NCBI RefSeq assembly: GCF_000225525.1
Contig: NZ_AGBF01000001.1
Location: forward strand, 62,001-126,000
Source of the DNA: Streptomyces zinciresistens K42
Lineage (GTDB): Bacteria > Actinomycetota > Actinomycetes > Streptomycetales > Streptomycetaceae
Length of the DNA: 64,000 bases
Direction of reading: 5' to 3'
The position numbers and the translations under genes were made by a program. The first letter of the stretch is position 1, and every line of letters begins with the position of its first letter. This document shows positions 37,703 through 45,187 of this stretch, piece by piece. Below the pieces are notes generated by a model, which did not search any database, was not told where the DNA came from, and saw nothing but the letters and a program-made list of their open reading frames with translations.

Positions 37703-38916
37703 GCAGCGGGCCCAGCAAGGATTCGGCCAAGAAGGGCTCAGGGAGGTCACGAGGAGGTTCCGCGGCGCAAGGCAAGGGAGCATCCAACCTGAAGATGCCC
37801 GACCTCGACTTCGGCGGCTTCGGTGACGTCGACGAAGACGAAGAGCTGACACCGGGTCTGCCCGCAGACGTCTTCGGGGCGGCACCTGTAGCGTCCTCAC
37901 CGGCTGTCGAGAGCCCGGTCGAGTCGCAACCTCCGCTGGTACCCCACCAGCCCGTCGAAGAGCCGGGGTCTGCCCCCCAAACTCCCGCTGAGCAGGAACT
38001 CAAGGCGGCAGCTGTCCCCCCGGCCAGCACCGAGATCCCTGCCGACACCCTTCTCGCGGCTCCGGCGGAAGCTGATGTTCGCAGCGAGCTGCAGGCAAGC
38101 ACGCCCGAGGGCGCTGGCCCAACCACCCAGCCTCCGGTTGCCGAGCCCATCCCGAGCCGGTCAGCTCCGGAAGCAGCTCCGCCCGTCGATTCAATCCCGA
38201 CGTCGGCCGCCGTGGCGCGTCGAGAGTCGACGCATGCCGTTGCCAGTTGGGGTGCATCCACCGGTCTGCCGGCGCGACGACCGCGTCGCAACAGCTCTAA
38301 GCCCTTCACGGCTGACCAGCGGCAAGAGAATCGCGAACAGAGCATGCGGGAACTGTTCGAGAAGGCTCCGCGTTATGCATCCCTTCTGAATACGTACGCG
38401 GTGGTGAAGAAGAACGATTCGAAGCCGCGGAACATTCAGCTGTACGGCCTTACGTTTGAGCGAACCGCCACTCAGATCGCCATCGATACGGCGGTCATGG
38501 CTCGAGTCACGCCGCGTATGCCGACGCCCCGGCTCATCGCGGGACACTATGTGGACACTGCGCTTCAGGGGGCGCTCTCCGCGCTCAATCCCGCAGAGGC
38601 TGACGCGGAACGCATCGAGGACGAGAAGGATGTCGTCTTCGCGTTGGCGGACCGGGCCATCGCCTATCGGAACTACATTGCCGATGACGAGTACGCGTCC
38701 CAGCTGCGGCACAGCCGAACCATCTGTCCCCTGACCGAGTCTGGGGACGCGCTCCTGACACGGCTGATGACGCTGCTGCGGACCATGCCGTCTGTGAAGG
38801 TCCAGCCCTTCGAGATCGTGAGTGTGGCGGTCTCGGACCTCCTTGACGGCATGGCCCAGGAGCAGGACGCCTTCGAAGGATTCCTCGCGCGCAGCGTGGC
38901 AACGAGTATCCAGTAG
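37699..38916 (+). CDS. Non-ParB partner protein of ParA
   Basis: The 405-residue product starts MSSGPSKDSAKKGSGRSRGG and has a basic N-terminus, then a long low-complexity Pro/Ala/Ser/Glu linker (about residues 45-195), and a folded helical C-terminus (about 205-405, starting SSKPFTADQRQENREQ). There is no ParB nuclease/HTH domain. It is ATGA-coupled to parA, so it is likely the centromere-binding or adaptor protein. The basic N-terminus could contact ParA, as in other ParA partners; that is inference. Codon use matches parA. Confidence 0.72.
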   Translation: MSSGPSKDSAKKGSGRSRGGSAAQGKGASNLKMPDLDFGGFGDVDEDEELTPGLPADVFGAAPVASSPAVESPVESQPPLVPHQPVEEPGSAPQTPAEQELKAAAVPPASTEIPADTLLAAPAEADVRSELQASTPEGAGPTTQPPVAEPIPSRSAPEAAPPVDSIPTSAAVARRESTHAVASWGASTGLPARRPRRNSSKPFTADQRQENREQSMRELFEKAPRYASLLNTYAVVKKNDSKPRNIQLYGLTFERTATQIAIDTAVMARVTPRMPTPRLIAGHYVDTALQGALSALNPAEADAERIEDEKDVVFALADRAIAYRNYIADDEYASQLRHSRTICPLTESGDALLTRLMTLLRTMPSVKVQPFEIVSVAVSDLLDGMAQEQDAFEGFLARSVATSIQ

Positions 38917-38981
38917 CCGACGTGGGCATCCGGGCGCGAAAGGTTGTGGCGCCCTCGTAACCGCCGTGGGTTTGATCGCTA

Positions 38982-39023
38982 GCCGGGGCCCGGCCTCTTC
39001 TCTGTGAGGGGCCGGGCCCCGGC
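38982..39023 (+). terminator. Strong hairpin after partition operon
   Basis: GCCGGGGCCCGGCC at 38982-38995 and GGCCGGGCCCCGGC at 39010-39023 form a perfect 14-bp GC stem with a 14-nt loop, 65 bases after the partner gene stop. It is the strongest hairpin in this segment and most likely terminates the par transcript. Confidence 0.7.
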
Positions 39024-39402
39024 GCGAGGTAGGTGGAGCCGTCGGCGTTGCACGGCGGCTGTGGGTGAGTGCGAGGGGCGGCCTGCCAATGGCAGCACCT
39101 GTGGCTTCAGAGCGGCGCCGACTGGCTTGGTTCACAAGCCCCGGCGCGGGCCAGTGTCGATGGTGGCCGCGCGGCCTGCCGAGACTTGCCTCTTGAGGGC
39201 CTGGCCAGCCGCCATGTACGCCCGCTAAGCGCGACGTGCAACACGCTGTGGCTTGCAGCAGGGCAGAAGCAGCAGCCGTGCAGTTACCCAATTACTATGG
39301 TCAGAGCGGCACGCAGCGGCTCCGTTACGTTAAGTGACGCTTTCCTTTAATCAGGTGCCAATCGCGTTAAAGGAAAGCGCCCCGAAGGGGGCCCACAGCC
39401 CT
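39024..39402. other. Gap between par operon and Fic gene
   Basis: The region between the par terminator and the Fic stop has no convincing gene. It contains the inverted repeat at 39338-39379 and a CCCCGAAGGGG hairpin just before the Fic stop. Confidence 0.4.
39338..39379. terminator. AT-rich inverted repeat downstream of Fic gene
   Basis: CGCTTTCCTTTAA at 39338-39350 is matched by its exact reverse complement at 39367-39379, leaving a 16-nt loop. Next to it (39380 on) is CCCCGAAGGGG. Both are within 65 bp downstream of the leftward Fic gene, so together they are a probable Fic terminator. The AT-richness is unusual for this DNA, so a protein-binding site remains possible. Confidence 0.5.
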
Positions 39403-40713
39403 TCATGGTCGATCGGCAGATTCGACCCCGAGGTCCGGAAAAGACCACTTCGTGTATGTAAGGCGTCTCTCGGCCCCGTTGATGAGGTCGAGTACATCAC
39501 TGGCCAGGAAGGCTCGCGTGCCCCGTTCGGCGTCTTTCACCTGGACGATGCCAGCACCTGCCAGCTCCTCCAACGCCTTGGACGCGGAGACAAACGATGT
39601 CTTGAGCAACGATCCGGCCGCGCGAGCCGTGAGGACCGGGACACCCGGAAGCTGTTCCATCAGCCGCACCACTGCCGCACCCTTCCGCGGGTGAGGCCTC
39701 AGTCCACAGCTCTCCCGATAGTTCGCAAGGCGGGCCTGCCACAGGTCCCTCATTTGGCCAAGCTCATCTGTGAAGCGTCGCGCCTCAGCGACGGCGTCAC
39801 GCGTGGCCGCCAAGAACACTCGGATCCAAGCCTCCGTTCCGTCCATCGCTGCAGCGCTGTCTGCGCTCCCGTTGTATCGGTACGCCTCCAGGCCGGCAAT
39901 GTACTCACGAGCATGCGCGAGGAGAGACATCGAGATTGGCAGCACGTGCCCTACAGCCAAACCCTGACGTGCAAGCACGGTGTGGATCAAGGCACGCCCC
40001 GTCCTCCCGTTACCGTCCGTGTACGGGTGAATGGTCTCGAATTGAGCATGCACGAGCGCAGCTTGAACTAGGGGCAGCGGCTGATCCTCCGAGATGAACG
40101 CCGCGAGGTCCTCCATGAGTGGGCCTACCAGTTCCGGGGCGGGCGGAACGTACTCCGCCCCATGAGGGCCGTACGCGTTGCCCCCAACCCAGTTCTGAAC
40201 CTCACGGAGCTTGCCGGCCAAGTCGTGCTGTTCGGTCTCTACCATGAGGGCGGCCTGCAAACCGTTGATGTCATCAACAGTCACGCATGGGGTGCTGGTC
40301 AGTGCTGTGACGGCCTTACGCAGAGCAAGGACGTTGTTCACCACCTCCCGCGCACTATCCCCGATTCCGGCCCGCGGTTCATCGCCGGCCTTGGTCGCGA
40401 GCATCAGCTCAAGATGTGCGATCGCCCGGGCCGATGCGACAACGCCTTCGATCCGCGATGAGGCAACTGCCTCAGACCGCAGAAGGAACCGCGCGAGAGA
40501 CTCGAGGTGGGGGCTGGTGGGCGCTGAGTCGTTGAACTCTCGAACCAGCTGGTCGACCTCAGAGACTTCTGCCGCGAGTTCCGCCGAGAGACGGACCTGC
40601 CGCCCGCGGAGGTAGTCAGGTGTATACGCAGCGTAAGCGCGGGGTTGCTGTTCGCTGACGCCAGGGGCGAGGCCAGGCTGTGATTGCCAGCGCCGCTCCG
40701 TAAACCTTGCCAC
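39403..40713 (-). CDS. Fic-domain protein with autoinhibitory motif and winged helix
   Basis: The 436-residue protein (GTG start) has the Fic core HPYTDGNGRTGR at residues 229-240, as in AMP-transferring enzymes, and an N-terminal inhibitory motif SSRIEG (residues 85-90), making it a class II, self-restrained Fic. A C-terminal winged helix (about residues 355-415, near KTSFVSASKALEEL) completes a Fic-DUF4172-like layout common in solitary plasmid and chromosomal Fic genes. It AMPylates or otherwise modifies proteins; targets are unknown. No separate antitoxin gene is seen next to it. Confidence 0.9.
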   Translation of the reverse strand: MARFTERRWQSQPGLAPGVSEQQPRAYAAYTPDYLRGRQVRLSAELAAEVSEVDQLVREFNDSAPTSPHLESLARFLLRSEAVASSRIEGVVASARAIAHLELMLATKAGDEPRAGIGDSAREVVNNVLALRKAVTALTSTPCVTVDDINGLQAALMVETEQHDLAGKLREVQNWVGGNAYGPHGAEYVPPAPELVGPLMEDLAAFISEDQPLPLVQAALVHAQFETIHPYTDGNGRTGRALIHTVLARQGLAVGHVLPISMSLLAHAREYIAGLEAYRYNGSADSAAAMDGTEAWIRVFLAATRDAVAEARRFTDELGQMRDLWQARLANYRESCGLRPHPRKGAAVVRLMEQLPGVPVLTARAAGSLLKTSFVSASKALEELAGAGIVQVKDAERGTRAFLASDVLDLINGAERRLTYTKWSFPDLGVESADRP

Positions 40714-40941
40714 CAGACACGCTCCAAAGGTTCAACCTCGGGCCGATCCATTTAAGGATAGTCTGTGCCCGTGATGTTTGGTTTGATGCTAGAGGACGGT
40801 GCAGTCGGCGCGGCTTCCGCGCTGGCTGCCATGCCCTCTCCATCTGGCCCGGTGTCACACGCCTCTCGACTTGTGGAAGCGCAGCCACGCCTTCACAGCA
40901 CCAACAGGGAGATCCCAGCCAGGGTCACCCAACGAGAGCGC

Positions 40942-40966
40942 GAAAAAGGCGACCCGCAGGTCGCCT
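40942..40966 (-). terminator. Leftward intrinsic terminator
   Basis: AGGCGACC at 40947-40954 pairs perfectly with GGTCGCCT at 40959-40966 (4-nt loop). On the minus strand the stem is followed directly by TTTTT. Stem plus U-run is a classical intrinsic terminator, rare in such GC-rich DNA. It would end a leftward transcript begun to its right. Confidence 0.7.
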
Positions 40967-40970
40967 CGTG

Positions 40971-40992
40971 GGGCGACTCAGCCAAGTCGCCC
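40971..40992. repeat. 8-bp perfect stem-loop
   Basis: GGGCGACT at 40971-40978 pairs with AGTCGCCC at 40985-40992. The core GGCGAC/GTCGCC is shared with the neighbouring hairpin at 40947-40966. Confidence 0.6.
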
Positions 40993-41002
40993 ATCGCCAC
41001 TG

Positions 41003-41021
41003 CTCGGGGTGCCACCCCGAG
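41003..41021. repeat. 8-bp perfect stem-loop with 3-nt loop
   Basis: CTCGGGGT at 41003-41010 pairs with ACCCCGAG at 41014-41021 around loop GCC. It is third in the row of hairpins. Confidence 0.6.
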
Positions 41022-41275
41022 TCTCCACATGTCCATCACATCAGCCCGACGTTGTCGGCCGACTTGCCGATCCACGGAGCCACCCGTGTTCGGCGAGGGG
41101 AGGAAACACTAACGACTTGACCTGACCCAGCCGTCCATGACGGTTACAAACCTCACCCCCGCTGACCAGGCAATTTGATGTCCTAGGCCGAGCGGTCGGT
41201 CGTTTTGTGCCTTCATCCCTGTGTTGTTCTGGAGCAGATCATAGCCGCCAGCCGCAGGGCTAGTCCCGTATTGCC

Positions 41276-41298
41276 AAAAAGAGACTCATGCGAGTCTC
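41276..41298 (-). terminator. Leftward intrinsic terminator upstream of replication gene
   Basis: GAGACTC at 41281-41287 and GAGTCTC at 41292-41298 form a 7-bp stem with loop ATGC; on the minus strand it is followed by TTTTT. It lies inside the frame that extends the replication gene upstream to 41205, which argues that this extension is not coding. Confidence 0.62.
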
Positions 41299-41435
41299 CG
41301 CCGGACTACGCCCAAACCACACCAAAAAGGCCGCACGAGCCTGATCGAGGCACGCCCGCTGATCGCTGGCCGTTGACCTTGTCCAGCGAATCTGCGGCAC
41401 CTGCGCTTCGCCAACCGCTGCTGCTCCGAGACAGC

Positions 41436-43919
41436 ATGCGGCAGCGACTCTCGGCCGCCGTTGCGAGCTTGCTTTCAGACCAGTCGCTTCACCGACGTCC
41501 TGCGGCTGAGGCCCTGGCAGCTGTAGTGCTGTTGGCGAAGTCACCAGCGGGGGGGTCGCGGCTGGAGCTGTCGGCGGGTGAGCTGGCCCGGTGGCTAGGT
41601 GTGTCGGAGTCGCTAGTTGATCACCGGGTCTTGCCGGGCCTGCGTCATTCCGGCGCGGTATCGACCGAAGTGGTGACAAGAACCGTGGACCGGGTACGGC
41701 GAGTGGCCGGCCTGCGTTGGGAACTGTTGCCGCTGACGGCCGCGCACTCTCGTCGGGGTCATCCGCTGGGGCTGGAGAAGCGTGAGTTGGCCGTTCTGCT
41801 GTCGTTGTGCGAGGCGCTGTTCGCGCCGGGATGGGCGCCGGTGGGCAAGCCCGCGACGCCGGCTGGTCTGCTCGGCGAGCGACGGGGTCGGGGTGCGGCG
41901 CGTGAACGGCTGGCTCTGTTGCGGCTTGTGCTAGCGGCGCGGCCTAACGGCCGGGTGCGGCTTGTTGGCGGGGCTGTGGCGAGAGGGTTCGACCGTGCTG
42001 ATGCGACGGTTGCCCGGTTGCTGGGGTGTTCGCTGGCGGAGGCGGCTCAGGTGGTGGACGGGATGGTTCGCCAGGGACTGCTGGAGGTTCCTGGCCGGGG
42101 GGTGCCTGGGGCTCGGGTGAAGTTGGTGGTCCCGGCGGTCGCGGCCGCGTACGGGCGCGAGCCTGCGAAGACGGTGCGGGCGGTGCCCGGCGGCAATTCA
42201 GGCGGGGAGACGCCGGAGGACGAGGTATTCCCCGGTGAGGTGCGGTGCTGCGTGCACTGCACGGAACTTGTCGACGAGCCGGATCCCGGGGAGCCGGGGG
42301 AGGGGTGGGTCCAGGAGAGGTTCTTCGAGGTCCTGGACGGCGGTCAGCTTGAGGAGACTGGTGCACTCAGGGGTCAGGAGAGCGCCGAGGGCTCGGAATT
42401 TGAGCCCAAGGTTGCGGTTGACCTGCGGAAACGTGAGACCTTGGCGGCATCGGAAGACAAGCTTGGCGGTGCACTGCACCACGCCGACCACGCTCTGGTG
42501 GTTGCTCAGGGTGGTTCTGGTGCGGCTTCATCTCGCTTTTCCGGCGAAGCCGCATCGGGGTCCTCAACGTTGCCGGGACGCGCGGGCGAGCGCGAGGACC
42601 AGCCGGACACGGTCGTCGACGCGGCTGATGCATGCGGTGGGTCCGGTAGCCCGCTGCGCGGGGAACAGCACCAGAAGGTCGGCGGCCAGACCGGTCAGGG
42701 AGTAGTGCCTCCGGCGGCTGGCCGAGGAGCGCCGTTGCGGTGGTCATTGCCGCGGGGGCTGGAGCGGGTGCTGGCGCCGGTGCACTTCGAGTGGGCCCGC
42801 ATCGGGCGTTCCGGCGGACGGTCCCGTGTCCGGGCGGCGGTAGCAGCCGAGTTGCGTCGCGTCGGCGGAGTCGTCGGGCCGGAGCGGGCCGCGGTGGTGC
42901 TGGCCGAGCGGCTCGAGAGGAGGCTGTTTGCCCAGCAGGGTCAGCCGGTGCGAGATCCGGTCGGCTGGTTCCTGGGCCGAGGGCTGCCGCAGCGGGCCGA
43001 GTGCTACGCGACCTCCTGCGACGACGGGGTGCGGATGGACACCGGGCTGGTGTGCTCCAGCTGCGAGCTGCTGATCGGCGACCGGAGGGCCTTGCGTCGG
43101 CAGGTCGCGCGCGCCATCACCGAGGCAGAGCCCCATCTGTCTCCCGAGGAGTTCCGGGCGAAGGTGGAACGGCGGCTGAGCCAGGAGGTCGCGCGGCAAG
43201 CGGCTGAGGCTGCCGTCCGTCGGGAGCGGGCCGTGGTGGAGCGGGCGCGGCGCGAGGAGGCGTGGGCCCGCCACCGTGAGGAGCTGGCGGAGGCCGAGGC
43301 GGTGTTGGCGGCGCGCCCGTGCGAGGTGTGCGGGGTGCCGGAGGCCGGCGGGCTGTGCCTGGTGTGCTCGCAGGTGCGTACGGCCCGTCAGGCCCTGGAG
43401 CGCGCCGCCGAGATCGCGGCCGCGGTCGGTGGCCCCGTTCGCGACCTGGGTGAGGTGGCCGGTCGGCTGGCCTGCTGCCGGGCCCGGCTCGAGGATGCGG
43501 CCCACCGGGCGGAGCAGCGGGCGCGCGAGCAGGGGATGCCGGAAGCTGTGGTGGCCTGGGAAGTCCGGGAGAGGGCCGAGGCGTTGCTGCGCGAGGAACG
43601 CGAACGCGCCCTCGCCGTCCTGGCGGTCTCGGCGGAGGCGCAGGCGGAGGCCGAGCGGGTGAGGGCGATCGAGCGGGCCCGGCGGCGTGACGAGCAGCAG
43701 GCTGTGGCCGCCGGAGAGGTAGCCCGTCGGCGGTGCGCGGAGGCGCTGCTTACGCAGCAGCTCGGTCACGTGCGCACCGTCGTCCAGGCGCCGAACCCGG
43801 AGCCGATCGGCGGCTGGCAGGAGCGGCTGGTCGCGTTGGCGCAGCGTCCCCTTGTTGGTGAGACCGGGATGCTGCCGCAGTGCGCCAGCGAGAGCCGGAA
43901 GGCGGTGAGCGCGGCGTGA
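41436..43919 (+). CDS. Plasmid replication-associated HTH/zinc-finger protein
   Basis: The 827-residue protein starts MRQRLSAAVASLLSDQ. Residues 35-90 hold an HTH (LSAGELARWLGVSESLVDHR); a second winged-helix-like block follows (DATVARLLGCSLAEAAQVVD). The middle is a Gly/Glu-rich linker, then zinc-binding pairs (CYATSC...VCSSC and CEVCG...CLVCS), then Arg/Glu coiled coil to the end. Its stop overlaps the Prim-Pol start (GTGA). Architecture and position suggest origin recognition or helicase loading for a plasmid replicon. An upstream frame to 41205 is open but overlaps a terminator; ribosome site at 41436 is weak. Confidence 0.72.
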   Translation: MRQRLSAAVASLLSDQSLHRRPAAEALAAVVLLAKSPAGGSRLELSAGELARWLGVSESLVDHRVLPGLRHSGAVSTEVVTRTVDRVRRVAGLRWELLPLTAAHSRRGHPLGLEKRELAVLLSLCEALFAPGWAPVGKPATPAGLLGERRGRGAARERLALLRLVLAARPNGRVRLVGGAVARGFDRADATVARLLGCSLAEAAQVVDGMVRQGLLEVPGRGVPGARVKLVVPAVAAAYGREPAKTVRAVPGGNSGGETPEDEVFPGEVRCCVHCTELVDEPDPGEPGEGWVQERFFEVLDGGQLEETGALRGQESAEGSEFEPKVAVDLRKRETLAASEDKLGGALHHADHALVVAQGGSGAASSRFSGEAASGSSTLPGRAGEREDQPDTVVDAADACGGSGSPLRGEQHQKVGGQTGQGVVPPAAGRGAPLRWSLPRGLERVLAPVHFEWARIGRSGGRSRVRAAVAAELRRVGGVVGPERAAVVLAERLERRLFAQQGQPVRDPVGWFLGRGLPQRAECYATSCDDGVRMDTGLVCSSCELLIGDRRALRRQVARAITEAEPHLSPEEFRAKVERRLSQEVARQAAEAAVRRERAVVERARREEAWARHREELAEAEAVLAARPCEVCGVPEAGGLCLVCSQVRTARQALERAAEIAAAVGGPVRDLGEVAGRLACCRARLEDAAHRAEQRAREQGMPEAVVAWEVRERAEALLREERERALAVLAVSAEAQAEAERVRAIERARRRDEQQAVAAGEVARRRCAEALLTQQLGHVRTVVQAPNPEPIGGWQERLVALAQRPLVGETGMLPQCASESRKAVSAA

Positions 43920-45187
43920 GCCAGGTGCTGGGCCGTGCTTCGGTTTGGAACGCGGGCGCCGGAAGTCCCTGTTCTGGGACTCGACGAGGGTCTGTGGTGT
44001 TGGGTGAGCGGTGCATGGACGGCCGCGGTGTTTCGGAGCGGTCCCGCAGTCGGCGGGTGCCGGGGAAGGTGGGCGAGGTGAGTGCGGGCGAGGTCGAACC
44101 GGTGCGAGTCGCGCGGTGGTTCGCGGGGCGCGGGTATCCGGTCTTCCCGCTGGCGCCGGGCCGGAAGACGCCGATCCGGGGCTGTCGCCGGTGCAGCCAG
44201 CACAGCGCCGAGTACGTTCCGCACCCGGCACAGGAGTGCGCGTGCCTGGCGCGGGGCGGGTTGTGCCACGGCTTCTACGCCGCGACCCTGGACCCGGACT
44301 TGATCGAGCGCTGGTGGACGGTGGGCGACCGTGGGGTCGCGGTGGCGACCGGTTCCGCCGACCTCGTCATCGTCGACGTCGACCGCCACAGCAGCACCCC
44401 ACCGCAGCAGGCCGACCAGCTGCTGCCCGGAGTCGACCTGACACCCGCCCAGATCACTCAGGTGAAGGACGGGGTCGACGTGCTCCGCCTGCTCGCCCAG
44501 AGCCGGGACCAGCCCGACCCGAGCAAGGGCGAGCTGACCATGACGGTGCGCACCCCGAGCGGGGGCCTACACCTGTGGTTCCGGGCCCCGGCCCGCACCG
44601 CGTGGCGCGGGTCGGCCGGCAGCGATCACCACGGCCCGGTGCTGGGCTGGCAGTTGGACGTACGGGCCCGCGGCGGCTACATCGTGGCACCGGGAACGCA
44701 CACCGCGGCCGGCACGTACCGGGTGGTGGGGGAGCGCCGGGAGCCGGTGCTGCTGCCGAGCTGGCTCGCCGGTGAGCTGACCCGCACCGGTCACCTCCTG
44801 CCCGGCGCGGCCGACGAGCCGGAAGAACCAACGGTACCCAACCGGGCCCGGGCCGCGGCGCTCGCGGCCCGGCGGAGGAGTGGCGGCGGCGGATCGTCGG
44901 AGCCGGGGCGGTGGGCGGAGCGGACGGCCGCTACCGTGCTGGACGCGGTCGCCGACTGCGGCCGCGTCCCCGAGGGCGCGGGCTGGTCCGGCGTTCTCAA
45001 CCGGGCCGCGTTCACCCTCGGCGGCCTGGTCGCCGGCGGCCACATAACCGAGGAGGCGGCGCGCACGGCGCTGCTCGACGCCGCCCTTCGCGCCCGGCCG
45101 GCCAAGCAGGCCGCGGCCTTGGGCATCATCCGATCCGGTCTGGCCGCGGGCACGCGGCAGGCCCTGCACCCGAGAGACGAACGATGA
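43916..45187 (+). CDS. Bifunctional DNA primase/polymerase (Prim-Pol)
   Basis: The 423-residue protein has a Prim-Pol/AEP domain: WFAGRGYPVFPLAPGRKTP near the N-terminus, a Cys-rich zinc loop (CRRCSQHSA, CACLARGGLCHG), catalytic DVD at residues 154-156 (VIVDVDRH), TPSGGLHLWFRAP and LDVRARGGYIVAPGT. The C-terminal 120 residues form a helical PriCT-like tail. It would prime and extend DNA at the plasmid origin. The GTG at 43916 overlaps the previous stop; ATG 44015 is an alternative. Its stop overlaps the helicase start (ATGA). Confidence 0.9.
   Translation: MSQVLGRASVWNAGAGSPCSGTRRGSVVLGERCMDGRGVSERSRSRRVPGKVGEVSAGEVEPVRVARWFAGRGYPVFPLAPGRKTPIRGCRRCSQHSAEYVPHPAQECACLARGGLCHGFYAATLDPDLIERWWTVGDRGVAVATGSADLVIVDVDRHSSTPPQQADQLLPGVDLTPAQITQVKDGVDVLRLLAQSRDQPDPSKGELTMTVRTPSGGLHLWFRAPARTAWRGSAGSDHHGPVLGWQLDVRARGGYIVAPGTHTAAGTYRVVGERREPVLLPSWLAGELTRTGHLLPGAADEPEEPTVPNRARAAALAARRRSGGGGSSEPGRWAERTAATVLDAVADCGRVPEGAGWSGVLNRAAFTLGGLVAGGHITEEAARTALLDAALRARPAKQAAALGIIRSGLAAGTRQALHPRDER

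Larger units (their letters stand above)
40942..41145 (-). ncRNA. Candidate structured antisense RNA
   Basis: A minus-strand transcript starting near 41140 would contain, in order, stems at 41131-41143, 41003-41021 (8 bp), 40971-40992 (8 bp) and 40947-40966 (8 bp), ending at the T-run at 40942-40946. Possible promoter parts on the minus strand are TTGCCT and, 17 bases on, TTTGTA near 41145-41175; they match consensus only partly. Stems 1 and 2 share the GGCGAC/GTCGCC core, so alternative pairings are possible. Location next to the replication operon fits a copy-control RNA, but this is inference. Confidence 0.35.
40714..41435. other. Structured intergenic region between Fic and replication genes
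   Basis: This 722-bp region is bounded by the divergent Fic and replication genes. It contains consecutive stem-loops at 40947-41021, CCGTC/GACGG at 41131-41143, and a leftward intrinsic terminator at 41276-41298. The density of perfect 8-bp stems is far above neighbouring intergenic DNA. The likely uses are a replication origin, an antisense RNA controlling the replication operon, or both. No protein-coding frame with motifs is seen. Confidence 0.5.

Noticed and set aside
43880..43915. Start of the Prim-Pol gene at 43880
   Set aside because: This would overlap the previous gene by 40 bases without a ribosome site; the GTG at 43916 overlapping the stop is more plausible.
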